Source: Verrucomicrobiota bacterium
GTDB taxonomy: Bacteria; Verrucomicrobiota; Verrucomicrobiia; Chthoniobacterales; UBA10450
Assembly (NCBI GenBank): GCA_003219695.1
Contig: QHQA01000014.1
Span: forward strand, 26,081 to 90,080
Length of the DNA: 64,000 nucleotides
Reading direction: 5' to 3'
The position numbers and the translations under genes are program-made. This document shows positions 8,801-16,641 of this stretch, piece by piece; the stretch's first letter is position 1; each line of letters begins with the position of its first letter. The notes below the pieces were generated by a model. It ran no database searches, was not told the DNA's origin, and was given only the letters and a program-made list of their open reading frames with translations.

Positions 8801-10930
8801 ATGAGACCCGCTTCGAGGCTTGCTGCCTGTTTGGTGCTTTGCTGGCTAGTTGTTGGCATTGTGCCGTACGGCCTCGGCCAGGCGTACCGGGGAAAACAAC
8901 TTGTTAAGGCGGAGCTATTGGCTGACACCAACGCGATTGTCCCCGGCAAGCCTTTCACTGTCGGCCTGCTGCTGCGAATGGCTCCCGGCTGGCATACTTA
9001 TTGGAAATTTTCCGGTGACGCAGGTCTTCCCACAGAATTGAAATGGAAACTGCCACCGGGCTGGAAAATCGGCGAGATTCAATGGCCGATTCCACTGAAA
9101 ACGATCGATCCAGGCGATATTCAAACTTACGGATACGAAAATGAAGTCCTGCTGATGCAGGAAATCACGCCGCCGGCGAAAATTGATAGTCAATCAGTGA
9201 AACTTTCCGCGGACGCAAGCTGGCTGGTCTGCGAGAAAATCTGCATCCCCGGCGCCGCAACGTTGCAGTCGGATTTGCCGGTATCGACAACCAGTCAGCC
9301 AGCGAACACAGAACTTTTCGCGCGTTACCGGCGTTTGCTGCCGCGAGATTGGCCGGGACCGGACGTGGCAACTGCCGATTGGAGCCGGGTTGGCTCCGAT
9401 CTTCGTCTGAAAATCGGGAGCGCAACTTTGGCAAAGTATCCGGCCGTCGATTTTTTTCCTGTGCCTGACGAAGGCACGGTGGTCGGCCATCCAGCAATCG
9501 AATCGCGGAACAAAAATGAAATCGTGTTTCGTATTCCCATCGAGTCGTCGGGCAAGAATTTGTCGTCCATGGCAGGCCTGATTGTATTTTCGCAGCAGCC
9601 AAACGGCGAAGACCGCGCAGCGTGGCAGATTCCAACGTCGCCGGTTGTTTCGGCAGCGCGCCCGGTGCAGGCGCGTGGAGTTTTCACTTTTCTGCTCTTC
9701 GGTTTTATCGGCGGCATCATTTTGAATTTGATGCCGTGCGTGTTGCCGGTGATCTCGCTGAAGATCTTCGGGTTCATCCAACACGCGGGCCAGAGCCGGC
9801 AGAAAATCTTGCGAAGCGGGATTGCGTTCACGGCTGGAATTTTCGCGTGGTTTATCGCGCTTGCGGTGCTGCTGATTGCACTCAAGGCCGCCGGGCGCGA
9901 TGTCACCTGGGGCGGGTTTCAATTCACCAACGCTTATTTTGTTCTGACGCTGAGCGTGATTGTGCTGGTGTTCGCTTTGAATCTCCTTGGCGTGTTCGAA
10001 ATTTCGTTGCCGCAAAGCATGACGCGCGGCTTGCTTTCGACGACCGAGCGTAAGGATGATCTCGGCTCCTTTTCCCAAGGGGTGTTCGCGACTGTGCTGG
10101 CCACGCCATGCACCGCGCCGTTTTTGGGCACAGCGCTCGGCTTCGCCTTCACGCAGTCGCCCGGGATCATCCTGGGGATGTTTGTCGCCATCGCGGCCGG
10201 TATGAGCGCGCCTTATATGCTTTTCAGCGCGCAACCGGCGTGGCTGCGCTTTTTGCCAAAGCCCGGCCCATGGATGGTGCACGTGAAGCAATTCATGGGC
10301 TTTCTGTTGCTGGCGACATTGCTCTTTCTTCTTTACGTGCTCGGCGCTCAACGCGGGCTGGAAGGAGCGATCTGGGCAAGCTGTTTCCTGCTGGTAATCA
10401 GTGTCGCGTGCTGGATGAAAGGCGCGTTCGTTGTGCCAAAAGCATCGGTCACGGAACGAAGCATCGTGCTCGTGCTCATGCTCGTGCTCGTGCTCGCGAG
10501 CGGGATTTATTTCATCGGCGAGAAATTTCAGTCAACGAACCTAGCGTCAGTCGATTCTCGCCTCCGAGGCGACTGGCAGGCGTTCACGCCCGACCGCTTG
10601 CAAGCGGAGCTGGCGCAAGGCCGCACTGTGTTTGTCGATTTCACGGCCGCCTGGTGTCTCACGTGTAAATTCAATGAAGCCAACGTGCTTGAGAGCGCCG
10701 ACGTGCGGGAGGCGTTTCAACGCCACGGCATTGTGAAATTGAAAGCCGATTGGACCAACGGCGATCCGGTTATCACGAAATTATTACAACAATTCGGCCG
10801 TCCTGGCGTGCCACTGTATGTGCTTTATCCCGGGAAAAATGAACAGCCGATTGTGTTTCCCGAGCTGCTTACCAAGAACATGCTCCTACAGAAACTCGAA
10901 ACAGTCTCGCGCGCAGTCGCTTCGCAGTAA
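8801..10930 (+). CDS. DsbD/ScsB-like thiol:disulfide interchange protein with C-terminal thioredoxin domain
   Basis: ORF 8699..10930, true start probably MRPASRLAACLVLC at 8801 (upstream codons come from the repeat). N-terminal periplasmic domain with CEKICIPG; MPCVLPVISLKIFGF and ATPCTAPFLGTALGFA TM motifs; FTAAWCLTCKFNE thioredoxin motif. Confidence 0.92.
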   Translation: MRPASRLAACLVLCWLVVGIVPYGLGQAYRGKQLVKAELLADTNAIVPGKPFTVGLLLRMAPGWHTYWKFSGDAGLPTELKWKLPPGWKIGEIQWPIPLKTIDPGDIQTYGYENEVLLMQEITPPAKIDSQSVKLSADASWLVCEKICIPGAATLQSDLPVSTTSQPANTELFARYRRLLPRDWPGPDVATADWSRVGSDLRLKIGSATLAKYPAVDFFPVPDEGTVVGHPAIESRNKNEIVFRIPIESSGKNLSSMAGLIVFSQQPNGEDRAAWQIPTSPVVSAARPVQARGVFTFLLFGFIGGIILNLMPCVLPVISLKIFGFIQHAGQSRQKILRSGIAFTAGIFAWFIALAVLLIALKAAGRDVTWGGFQFTNAYFVLTLSVIVLVFALNLLGVFEISLPQSMTRGLLSTTERKDDLGSFSQGVFATVLATPCTAPFLGTALGFAFTQSPGIILGMFVAIAAGMSAPYMLFSAQPAWLRFLPKPGPWMVHVKQFMGFLLLATLLFLLYVLGAQRGLEGAIWASCFLLVISVACWMKGAFVVPKASVTERSIVLVLMLVLVLASGIYFIGEKFQSTNLASVDSRLRGDWQAFTPDRLQAELAQGRTVFVDFTAAWCLTCKFNEANVLESADVREAFQRHGIVKLKADWTNGDPVITKLLQQFGRPGVPLYVLYPGKNEQPIVFPELLTKNMLLQKLETVSRAVASQ

Positions 10931-11080
10931 TTGCAATGCCGCCTGGCTTTTGTGAGTCATCCCGGCGCGCCCGGCGGTCGCGCCCTACCGCTGCTGCATT
11001 TGAATTACTGCGCGTTTCTTACAGATGCGTTACTTGAGAGAATTTGAACCATCTCAGAGGCTGTGTTTTCTAATGGAACT

Positions 11081-11695
11081 ATGAATACGAAAACAACCTT
11101 AGCCATTCTTACATCATTAATCGCAACCGCGGCCTATGCGTTCGATCCGCCGCCGGTGGGCAACGCTGCGCCGGATTTTTCGCTCAGGGACGCGAAAGGC
11201 CAGGCCCATTCGCTTTCGCAATACAAGGGCAAATACGTCGTGCTCGAATGGTTTAATCCGGAATGCCCATTCGTGAAGAAGCATTACGGCAGCGGCAACA
11301 TGCAAAAATTGCAGGACGAATATACGAGCAAAGGCGTTGTGTGGCTGACCATCGATTCCAATGCGCCGGGCGCCCAGGGCAATCTGACGCCCGAGGAGGC
11401 AGAAAAAATTACTACTTCCTGGAAGACGCATCAGACCGCGTTGCTACTCGACCCCGAAGGCAAAGTGGGACAGGCGTATGGCGCCAAGAACACGCCCGAC
11501 ATGGTGATAATTAATCCCGAGGGAAAAATCGCCTACGAAGGCGCGATCGACAACAAAGCTACGCCGAACCCGGCGGATATCCCTACCTCGACCAACTACG
11601 TCAAAGCCGCGCTGGACGAATCCCTCGCCGGCAAACCCGTCACCACATCACACACGAAGCCGTACGGTTGCTCGGTCAAATACAAATCGTCATAG
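11081..11695 (+). CDS. redoxin/AhpC-TSA family thioredoxin-like exported protein
   Basis: Signal peptide MNTKTTLAILTSLIATAAYA; PDFSLRDAKGQAHSLSQYKGKYVVLEWFNPECPFVKKHY. Confidence 0.88.
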   Translation: MNTKTTLAILTSLIATAAYAFDPPPVGNAAPDFSLRDAKGQAHSLSQYKGKYVVLEWFNPECPFVKKHYGSGNMQKLQDEYTSKGVVWLTIDSNAPGAQGNLTPEEAEKITTSWKTHQTALLLDPEGKVGQAYGAKNTPDMVIINPEGKIAYEGAIDNKATPNPADIPTSTNYVKAALDESLAGKPVTTSHTKPYGCSVKYKSS

Positions 11696-11795
11696 AGCCG
11701 TAGCGGGCGCGTAGCCGGCAAAAGGTGTCGCAGCGGCGGTTCGCTTTCGGCAGTCTTTCGGCAAGCCCGAAAGATTGCAAAGTGAGCTGCGCAAC

Positions 11796-12593
11796 TCACA
11801 CGCGTTTCGGGGAGAGCCGTAATACCAAGCGCACGACTGGCATCGGCATCAGCCGACTCAGGAACATTGCAATCTTCATTGCAAGTCCAGGAATTACCAG
11901 GGGCAGGTCTGCTTCCAGCGCGGCCAGCGCCTGACGCACGACTTGTTGAACCGGAACAAAAAGAATTCTCGAACCCATCACGGGCTGAGCGCCCGGACGT
12001 GCGGCGATTTCTTGAAATTCCGTGCGCACAGGACCGGGACACACGGCACATACGCTCACGCCTGTTCTCCAGAGTTCGGCCCGAAGCGCTTCAGAAAAAC
12101 TTGTCACGTACGCTTTGGTAGCGGCGTAAACAGCGTCGCCTGGGATGGGAAGAAAACCAGCTGACGAGCTGACGTTCAGGATGCCGCCGCGGCGTTTTGC
12201 GATCATCTTTGGAAGCAAATGGCGGGTGAGCGAAGTAAGCGCCACCGTATTTACCAGCATCATCTGATCGTTGCGGATGGGATCGCTCGTCGCAAAGGCG
12301 CCGGTATCGCCCAGTCCAGCATTATTGATTAAAAGATCGACATCGATCTTTTCGCGATCGATCCAGTGCATCAATTCCTTGAGTTCCGCAAAATCAGCGA
12401 GATCGACTTTCCGAATGTAAACAGCGAGATTTGGATGCTGCTGTCGCAATTCATCACGCAGCTCAGCCAATCTTTCCTCACGACGCGCCACCAGAATCAT
12501 CGAGCGCGAGCGATTCGCGAGTTGCCGCGCAAATTCGCGCCCGATCCCAGCGGAGGCGCCCGTGATGAGCGCGTTACAGCCGTCGAGGTTCAT
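11796..12593 (-). CDS. SDR-family short-chain dehydrogenase
   Basis: ALITGASAGIGREFARQL, NNAG, SSSAGFLPIPGDAVYAATKAYV. Confidence 0.92.
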   Translation of the reverse strand: MNLDGCNALITGASAGIGREFARQLANRSRSMILVARREERLAELRDELRQQHPNLAVYIRKVDLADFAELKELMHWIDREKIDVDLLINNAGLGDTGAFATSDPIRNDQMMLVNTVALTSLTRHLLPKMIAKRRGGILNVSSSAGFLPIPGDAVYAATKAYVTSFSEALRAELWRTGVSVCAVCPGPVRTEFQEIAARPGAQPVMGSRILFVPVQQVVRQALAALEADLPLVIPGLAMKIAMFLSRLMPMPVVRLVLRLSPKRV

Positions 12594-12606
12594 TTCTCTC
12601 TTTATG

Positions 12607-12633
12607 TCATTCCGAGCGAAGTCGAGGAATCTC
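12607..12633. repeat. dispersed repeat TGTCATTCCGAGCGAAGTCGAGGAATC
   Basis: Same core at 13349-13375 and, inverted, at 42476-42503. Confidence 0.8.
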
Positions 12634-13329
12634 CAAGTATTGGTTTGGTCGCAACGAGTCCAGCTCACGCTTTGTCAGCGCCCGCCAATGTCCGCGTGGC
12701 AAATCACCAAGCCGCAGATGACCGATTCGAACGCGAACCAGATGTTTGATGCGGTAGCCAACGCCTTCAAACATGCGACGAACTTGCCGATTTATCCCCT
12801 GTCGAAGAACAACACGCAATTTCGTACGCGTGACCGGGCGGAGTTGCGTGATCTGCGCTCGTTGTCCATCGAGAAAAATTCCGCGCAGCAATCTCGGCGC
12901 GAGCGCCGGGTCCCATGACCGATCCAGCGTCACCTCATATTCTTTCTCGATTTTGTAACGAGGATGCGTGAGCCGCTGCGCCAGTTCGCCATCGTTTGTG
13001 AGAAGAAGCAGGCCCCCAGTTTGCGCGTCCAGACGGCCGATGTTGAACAGCCGGGAAAATTTCTGCGGAAGCAGATCAAAGACTGTATCGCGCGCGTGCG
13101 GATCTTTTCGCGTGGAAACAAACCCCGCCGGTTTATGCAGCATAATGGTAAACGCCGGCGCGACGTGAACCAGTTTGCCATCAACTTTGACGTGATCGTC
13201 CGGGCCAGGCTGTGCGCTGAAGTTGATGCACACCTTACCATTCATGGTGACGCGACCCGCCGCGATTAACTCATCACAATGCCGGCGCGATCCGACGCCG
13301 GCGGCGGCGAGGAAACGGTTGAGGCGCAT
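12607..13329 (-). CDS. rRNA pseudouridine synthase (RsuA/RluB family)
   Basis: S4 domain MRLNRFLAAAGVGSRRHCDELI; NIGRLDAQTGGLLLLTNDGE; RQGINRQVRRMFE. Last residues (EIPRLRSE*) are encoded by a dispersed repeat. Confidence 0.93.
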   Translation of the reverse strand: MRLNRFLAAAGVGSRRHCDELIAAGRVTMNGKVCINFSAQPGPDDHVKVDGKLVHVAPAFTIMLHKPAGFVSTRKDPHARDTVFDLLPQKFSRLFNIGRLDAQTGGLLLLTNDGELAQRLTHPRYKIEKEYEVTLDRSWDPALAPRLLRGIFLDGQRAQITQLRPVTRTKLRVVLRQGINRQVRRMFEGVGYRIKHLVRVRIGHLRLGDLPRGHWRALTKRELDSLRPNQYLEIPRLRSE

Positions 13330-13348
13330 GTCGCTTTGCTAAACCGAC

Positions 13349-13440
13349 TGTCATTCCGAGCGAAGTCGAGGAATCCCGTTGCACGACTGTGAGTAGCGCC
13401 ACGAGATCCTTCGACGTCGCTTCGCTCGCTCAGGATGACG
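13349..13440. repeat. dispersed repeat (TGTCATTCCGAGCGAAGTCGAGGAATC ... GCTCGCTCAGGATGACG)
   Basis: Inverted arms TGTCATTCCGAGCG.../...GCTCAGGATGAC; same family as 42242-42503. Confidence 0.75.
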
Positions 13441-13457
13441 CTAGCTGTTCAACGCTT

Positions 13458-13613
13458 CTACACGTCCGGCTTGGTCTTGGGCAGGCCGACCACTTTCTGG
13501 CCGTCCTTCCATTGATCGCGCTTTTTCAGAAGCTCAACGCGCTCGAAGCGTTTCAGCACGTTGCGCCGGGCAGCAATCGTGCTTGCCCCTTTTAAACTGC
13601 GATGTTGTGACAT
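13458..13613 (-). CDS. 51-aa small basic protein of the Verrucomicrobia/Chlamydiae type
   Basis: Hand translation: MSQHRSLKGASTIAARRNVLKRFERVELLKKRDQWKDGQKVVGLPKTKPDV*. Strongly basic; matches the 'small basic protein' pattern I recall (TIGR04137, unverified). Below the 60-aa cutoff of the ORF track. Confidence 0.8.
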   Translation of the reverse strand: MSQHRSLKGASTIAARRNVLKRFERVELLKKRDQWKDGQKVVGLPKTKPDV

Positions 13614-13748
13614 GAATGCGGCTGAAAAGTTAAAGGGTTAAATGATTACAAAGTTACAACGGAATGCGAGCGGGCACTGTAAGCCAGCACAGGCGTTTTT
13701 CAAGAAGCCGGACAGAATCCCTTTTTAACTTTTAACAAATCAAACTCA

Positions 13749-15551
13749 CTAAAGTTGATTGCTTAGCACTGCGTACGTCCCTGAGGTCGTGACCTGATGG
13801 TAAATGTGAAAGCGGCTGGTCAATAGCTGTTTCCAGTAGTCCGCCCGGCTTTGCTCGACAATTAGATAAACCGGGGTGGGCCGGCGCCATGTTTCCAGGA
13901 CCGCATCTTCATTCAGGAAAATATCAACGGAAGCTCCGCCAAGCGGCGCCGCTTTCCGGCGGTTTTGATTAACAAGAAAGAACTTTCGGTTCAGATAAAA
14001 GATCAGGCTGCTGCTGTCATCGAGGGGCCCTTCGAAAATCGTAATGCCGGCTGCCTCGAGCCGCGGATTTAAAAATCGTGCGACATCGGCGAGTGAAAAA
14101 TAAGGCGCGGTGCGCGCGATACCTGCGATCATACTCAGCCCGATTGGAACCATCGACGCAGCCAGAGCGATGGCAGCGAGTTTCTGGCGGTGTTTGAAAA
14201 TAAAGTAGAGCGCCACCAACGCGAAAACCGTGAGCGAAACCGCTGTGACCACTGCCAACGGCCGTAGTACCAGCCAGGTTGAGATGGGCATGTCGTGCAA
14301 TGCCTTCCAGGCTGTCCAGCGCGCATCCATCGTCCCCCAGTTTCCGTTTAAAGTGCGGGCGGCCCCAGCAAGGAAGAATGCCGCCGCGGCGCTCACCGCG
14401 CCGGCGACACCCACAGCGATTGCGCCTGTGGCGCGCCACACCCCCGGCATCCGGTCCCATGCGACCGCGGCCCAGAGCGCAAACGCGCCCCACATGCTCA
14501 TCGAATAATAATCCTGCCGTTGCCCCAGAAAGAGCAGCGGGACAAAAACGATGCCCATCCAGCAAAGCGGCAACGCATCGGCGAAGGTGATCTCACGCGG
14601 TCGCATCACGCGCTGCCAGGCAAACATCACTCCGGGGAGCAGCGCGATCGACCACGGAAACCACCAAGCCAGATGCATGAGCACAAATTGATAGGCAGGC
14701 ACGCCCAGGTAATCGTGCGTTTCGTCGGAAAGCCCGCGCAGATGCCCCAGCCATTCGGAGCGGATTAAATGACGAAAGTAACTGCGAAAATGCCATTCCG
14801 CCCAAATGTGCCAGGGGGTGACGATTAAAAGAAAGATCGCCACGTATTCCCATCGCAAAAGCGCGCGAAATCGCAGACGTGCTTCGCGATAAAAGATCGA
14901 CAGCAAAAGTAAAATCGCTGCCGGATAAACAAGGCCGAGTAACCCTTTCGTCAGGCAAGCGAACGCCGAGCAAATCCAAAAGCCCACGAACCAGGCACGC
15001 CGATGACGTCGCTGTTGGTAGGCGCACAATCCGCAGAAAATCGCGCCTGCGATGAATGCGCTGACCAGCGGTTCGGGCATGACGATGCGCCCGAGTAGAA
15101 ATGTGCCGCAGAAGCTGAGATAAATCAGACCGGCGATGAAGCCGCGCCAGTAATCCGTGAGTTTCTCGCCGATCAAAAAAATCAGCGCAACCGTGGCGAC
15201 TACCCCCAGCGCGGCGGGCAGCCGGGCAGCGGCTGCGCTGATGCCGAAAAGTTTGAACGAGATAATAATGAGCCAGTACAGCAACGGCGGTTTTTGCAGG
15301 CGCGCGATACCGTCGTTCGTCGGCAGAAGCCAATGGTGATTCGTTACCATCTCGCGCGCGGCTCCCGCGTATTGGCCCTCGGTCTGGCTGTACAAATCGC
15401 CCGTGCCGATCGTCGCGACGTGCAACAGCGCCGCCAGCGCAATTAGAATCACCAACAGAACGTGCCGCGTGGGCGGCGCAGGCAACGCCGGCGGTTCGAG
15501 CAGAGTCTTTTCCAGGGTTAAGCTGTGTGCGCTTGCGGTCATTGACTGCAT
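13749..15551 (-). CDS. ArnT-like membrane glycosyltransferase (GT39/PMT superfamily)
   Basis: TM-rich; SQTEGQYAGAAREMVTNHHWLLPTNDGIARLQKPPLLYWL is the typical ArnT N-terminal motif; start within ORF 13749..15743. Confidence 0.85.
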   Translation of the reverse strand: MQSMTASAHSLTLEKTLLEPPALPAPPTRHVLLVILIALAALLHVATIGTGDLYSQTEGQYAGAAREMVTNHHWLLPTNDGIARLQKPPLLYWLIIISFKLFGISAAAARLPAALGVVATVALIFLIGEKLTDYWRGFIAGLIYLSFCGTFLLGRIVMPEPLVSAFIAGAIFCGLCAYQQRRHRRAWFVGFWICSAFACLTKGLLGLVYPAAILLLLSIFYREARLRFRALLRWEYVAIFLLIVTPWHIWAEWHFRSYFRHLIRSEWLGHLRGLSDETHDYLGVPAYQFVLMHLAWWFPWSIALLPGVMFAWQRVMRPREITFADALPLCWMGIVFVPLLFLGQRQDYYSMSMWGAFALWAAVAWDRMPGVWRATGAIAVGVAGAVSAAAAFFLAGAARTLNGNWGTMDARWTAWKALHDMPISTWLVLRPLAVVTAVSLTVFALVALYFIFKHRQKLAAIALAASMVPIGLSMIAGIARTAPYFSLADVARFLNPRLEAAGITIFEGPLDDSSSLIFYLNRKFFLVNQNRRKAAPLGGASVDIFLNEDAVLETWRRPTPVYLIVEQSRADYWKQLLTSRFHIYHQVTTSGTYAVLSNQL

Positions 15552-16030
15552 TATTCGTCGGAAGCAAGTCCGATTCGGCGTTCGCCCTTGGAATGTCGGA
15601 CGGATTCCGCCTTTGTATATTTTTTCCAATGTTCGGGCAGACGCAGCAGTTTCCCGCTCGGCATCTCGATCAGCGCAAGCATCTGGCGACATTCCGCTAT
15701 GAGCGTGTTGTCCGTCGGTCGTGTAATCCGAAATGCGCACCAAAACCGCGCATGCTGCACCTCATCGAGCCAACCCTCGATCACCAGCCGGTCGCCGAGC
15801 TTGGCTGCGCGGCGATAATGAATCTCGGTGTGCACCACCACCGGATAAGTTTGTTTCTCGGCCATCTCTGCCAGGGCGAGCCCGAGTTGCTCGGCAAGAT
15901 GCGTGCGCGCGATCTCGATAAATCGCAGATACGCAATGTTGGAGACGACGCCTCCGCAATCCGTGTCGAAAAACATCACCTGCACTTCGGTGCGAATGTG
16001 CGGTGTATTTGCGGCCACAAGGACCAACAA
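15551..16030 (-). CDS. YbgC-like acyl-CoA thioesterase (hotdog fold)
   Basis: VQVMFFDTDCGGVVSNIAYLRFIEIAR motif of 4-HBT family. Confidence 0.88.
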   Translation of the reverse strand: MLVLVAANTPHIRTEVQVMFFDTDCGGVVSNIAYLRFIEIARTHLAEQLGLALAEMAEKQTYPVVVHTEIHYRRAAKLGDRLVIEGWLDEVQHARFWCAFRITRPTDNTLIAECRQMLALIEMPSGKLLRLPEHWKKYTKAESVRHSKGERRIGLASDE

Positions 16031-16090
16031 TCATCCCGAAATGGGTTTCGAAGCAACGCGAAAGGGATTTGACGTCTCACACTCGCGTGC

Positions 16091-16381
16091 ATGACTTACG
16101 AACAATTCGAAGATTTGCCTGTGTGGCAGGAAGCTATGCGCTTGGCCCATGGTGTTTACGATCTAACAGAAAATCAGCGGTTCAAAATCAGCTTCAGCCT
16201 GCGCGACCAAATTGAACGTAGTAGTATGTCTGTTTCCCACAACATTGCAGAGGGCTTGGAGCGTGGCACGACCAACGAATTGCTCGCGTTCATTTACATC
16301 ACGCGTGGCTCGGCTGGTGAAACTCGCTCCAAGCTCTGCTTCATGGAAAAGCGCCCTCGTGCTGGCGAATTTCAAATCTGA
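16091..16381 (+). CDS. four-helix bundle (S23-type) protein, C-terminus altered by repeat
   Basis: FEDLPVWQEAMRLAHGVYDLT...LRDQIERSSMSVSHNIAEGLERGTTNELLAFIYITRGSAGETRSKL; terminal codons EFQI* lie in the repeat 16367-16399. Confidence 0.8.
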   Translation: MTYEQFEDLPVWQEAMRLAHGVYDLTENQRFKISFSLRDQIERSSMSVSHNIAEGLERGTTNELLAFIYITRGSAGETRSKLCFMEKRPRAGEFQI

Positions 16382-16399
16382 AATTTCAAATTTCAAATC
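16367..16399. repeat. AT-rich heptad repeat (TTTCAAATCTGAAATTTCAAATTTCAAAT)
   Basis: Near-identical copy at 16606-16641. Confidence 0.85.
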
Positions 16400-16605
16400 C
16401 ATCGCCAAGTCTTGCTCGAAGCAATTGCGGGCTTGGGCGGATCATCTGCAGAACTCCGAGATCAGAGGCCAGAGGCATCTGAGTGATCGATCGCGGCACG
16501 CGTCGGACCAAAAGAAGCGTGCAATGGCCTTCAATGAGAAGCTTCTTCGCAAATTACCAGCAACTCATCCATTGCGATTAGCAAAGGAGAAGACGCCCGA
16601 GTCTG

Positions 16606-16641
16606 AGATTTGAAATCTGAAATTTCAAATTTCAAATTTCC
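16606..16641. repeat. AT-rich heptad repeat, second copy
   Basis: TTTGAAATCTGAAATTTCAAATTTCAAATTTCC; supplies the C-terminus/stop of the LpxL-WaaF ORF (GKFEI*). Confidence 0.85.

Noticed and set aside
9194-10351. 385-aa minus-strand ORF over dsbD
   Set aside because: Antisense to a clear DsbD-like gene; composition (His/Arg/Gln-rich) is typical of spurious high-GC antisense ORFs.
14593-15567. 324-aa minus-strand alternative frame over the ArnT-like gene
   Set aside because: Overlaps the same-strand GT39 ORF, which has clear TM and family motifs; this frame is Arg-rich noise.
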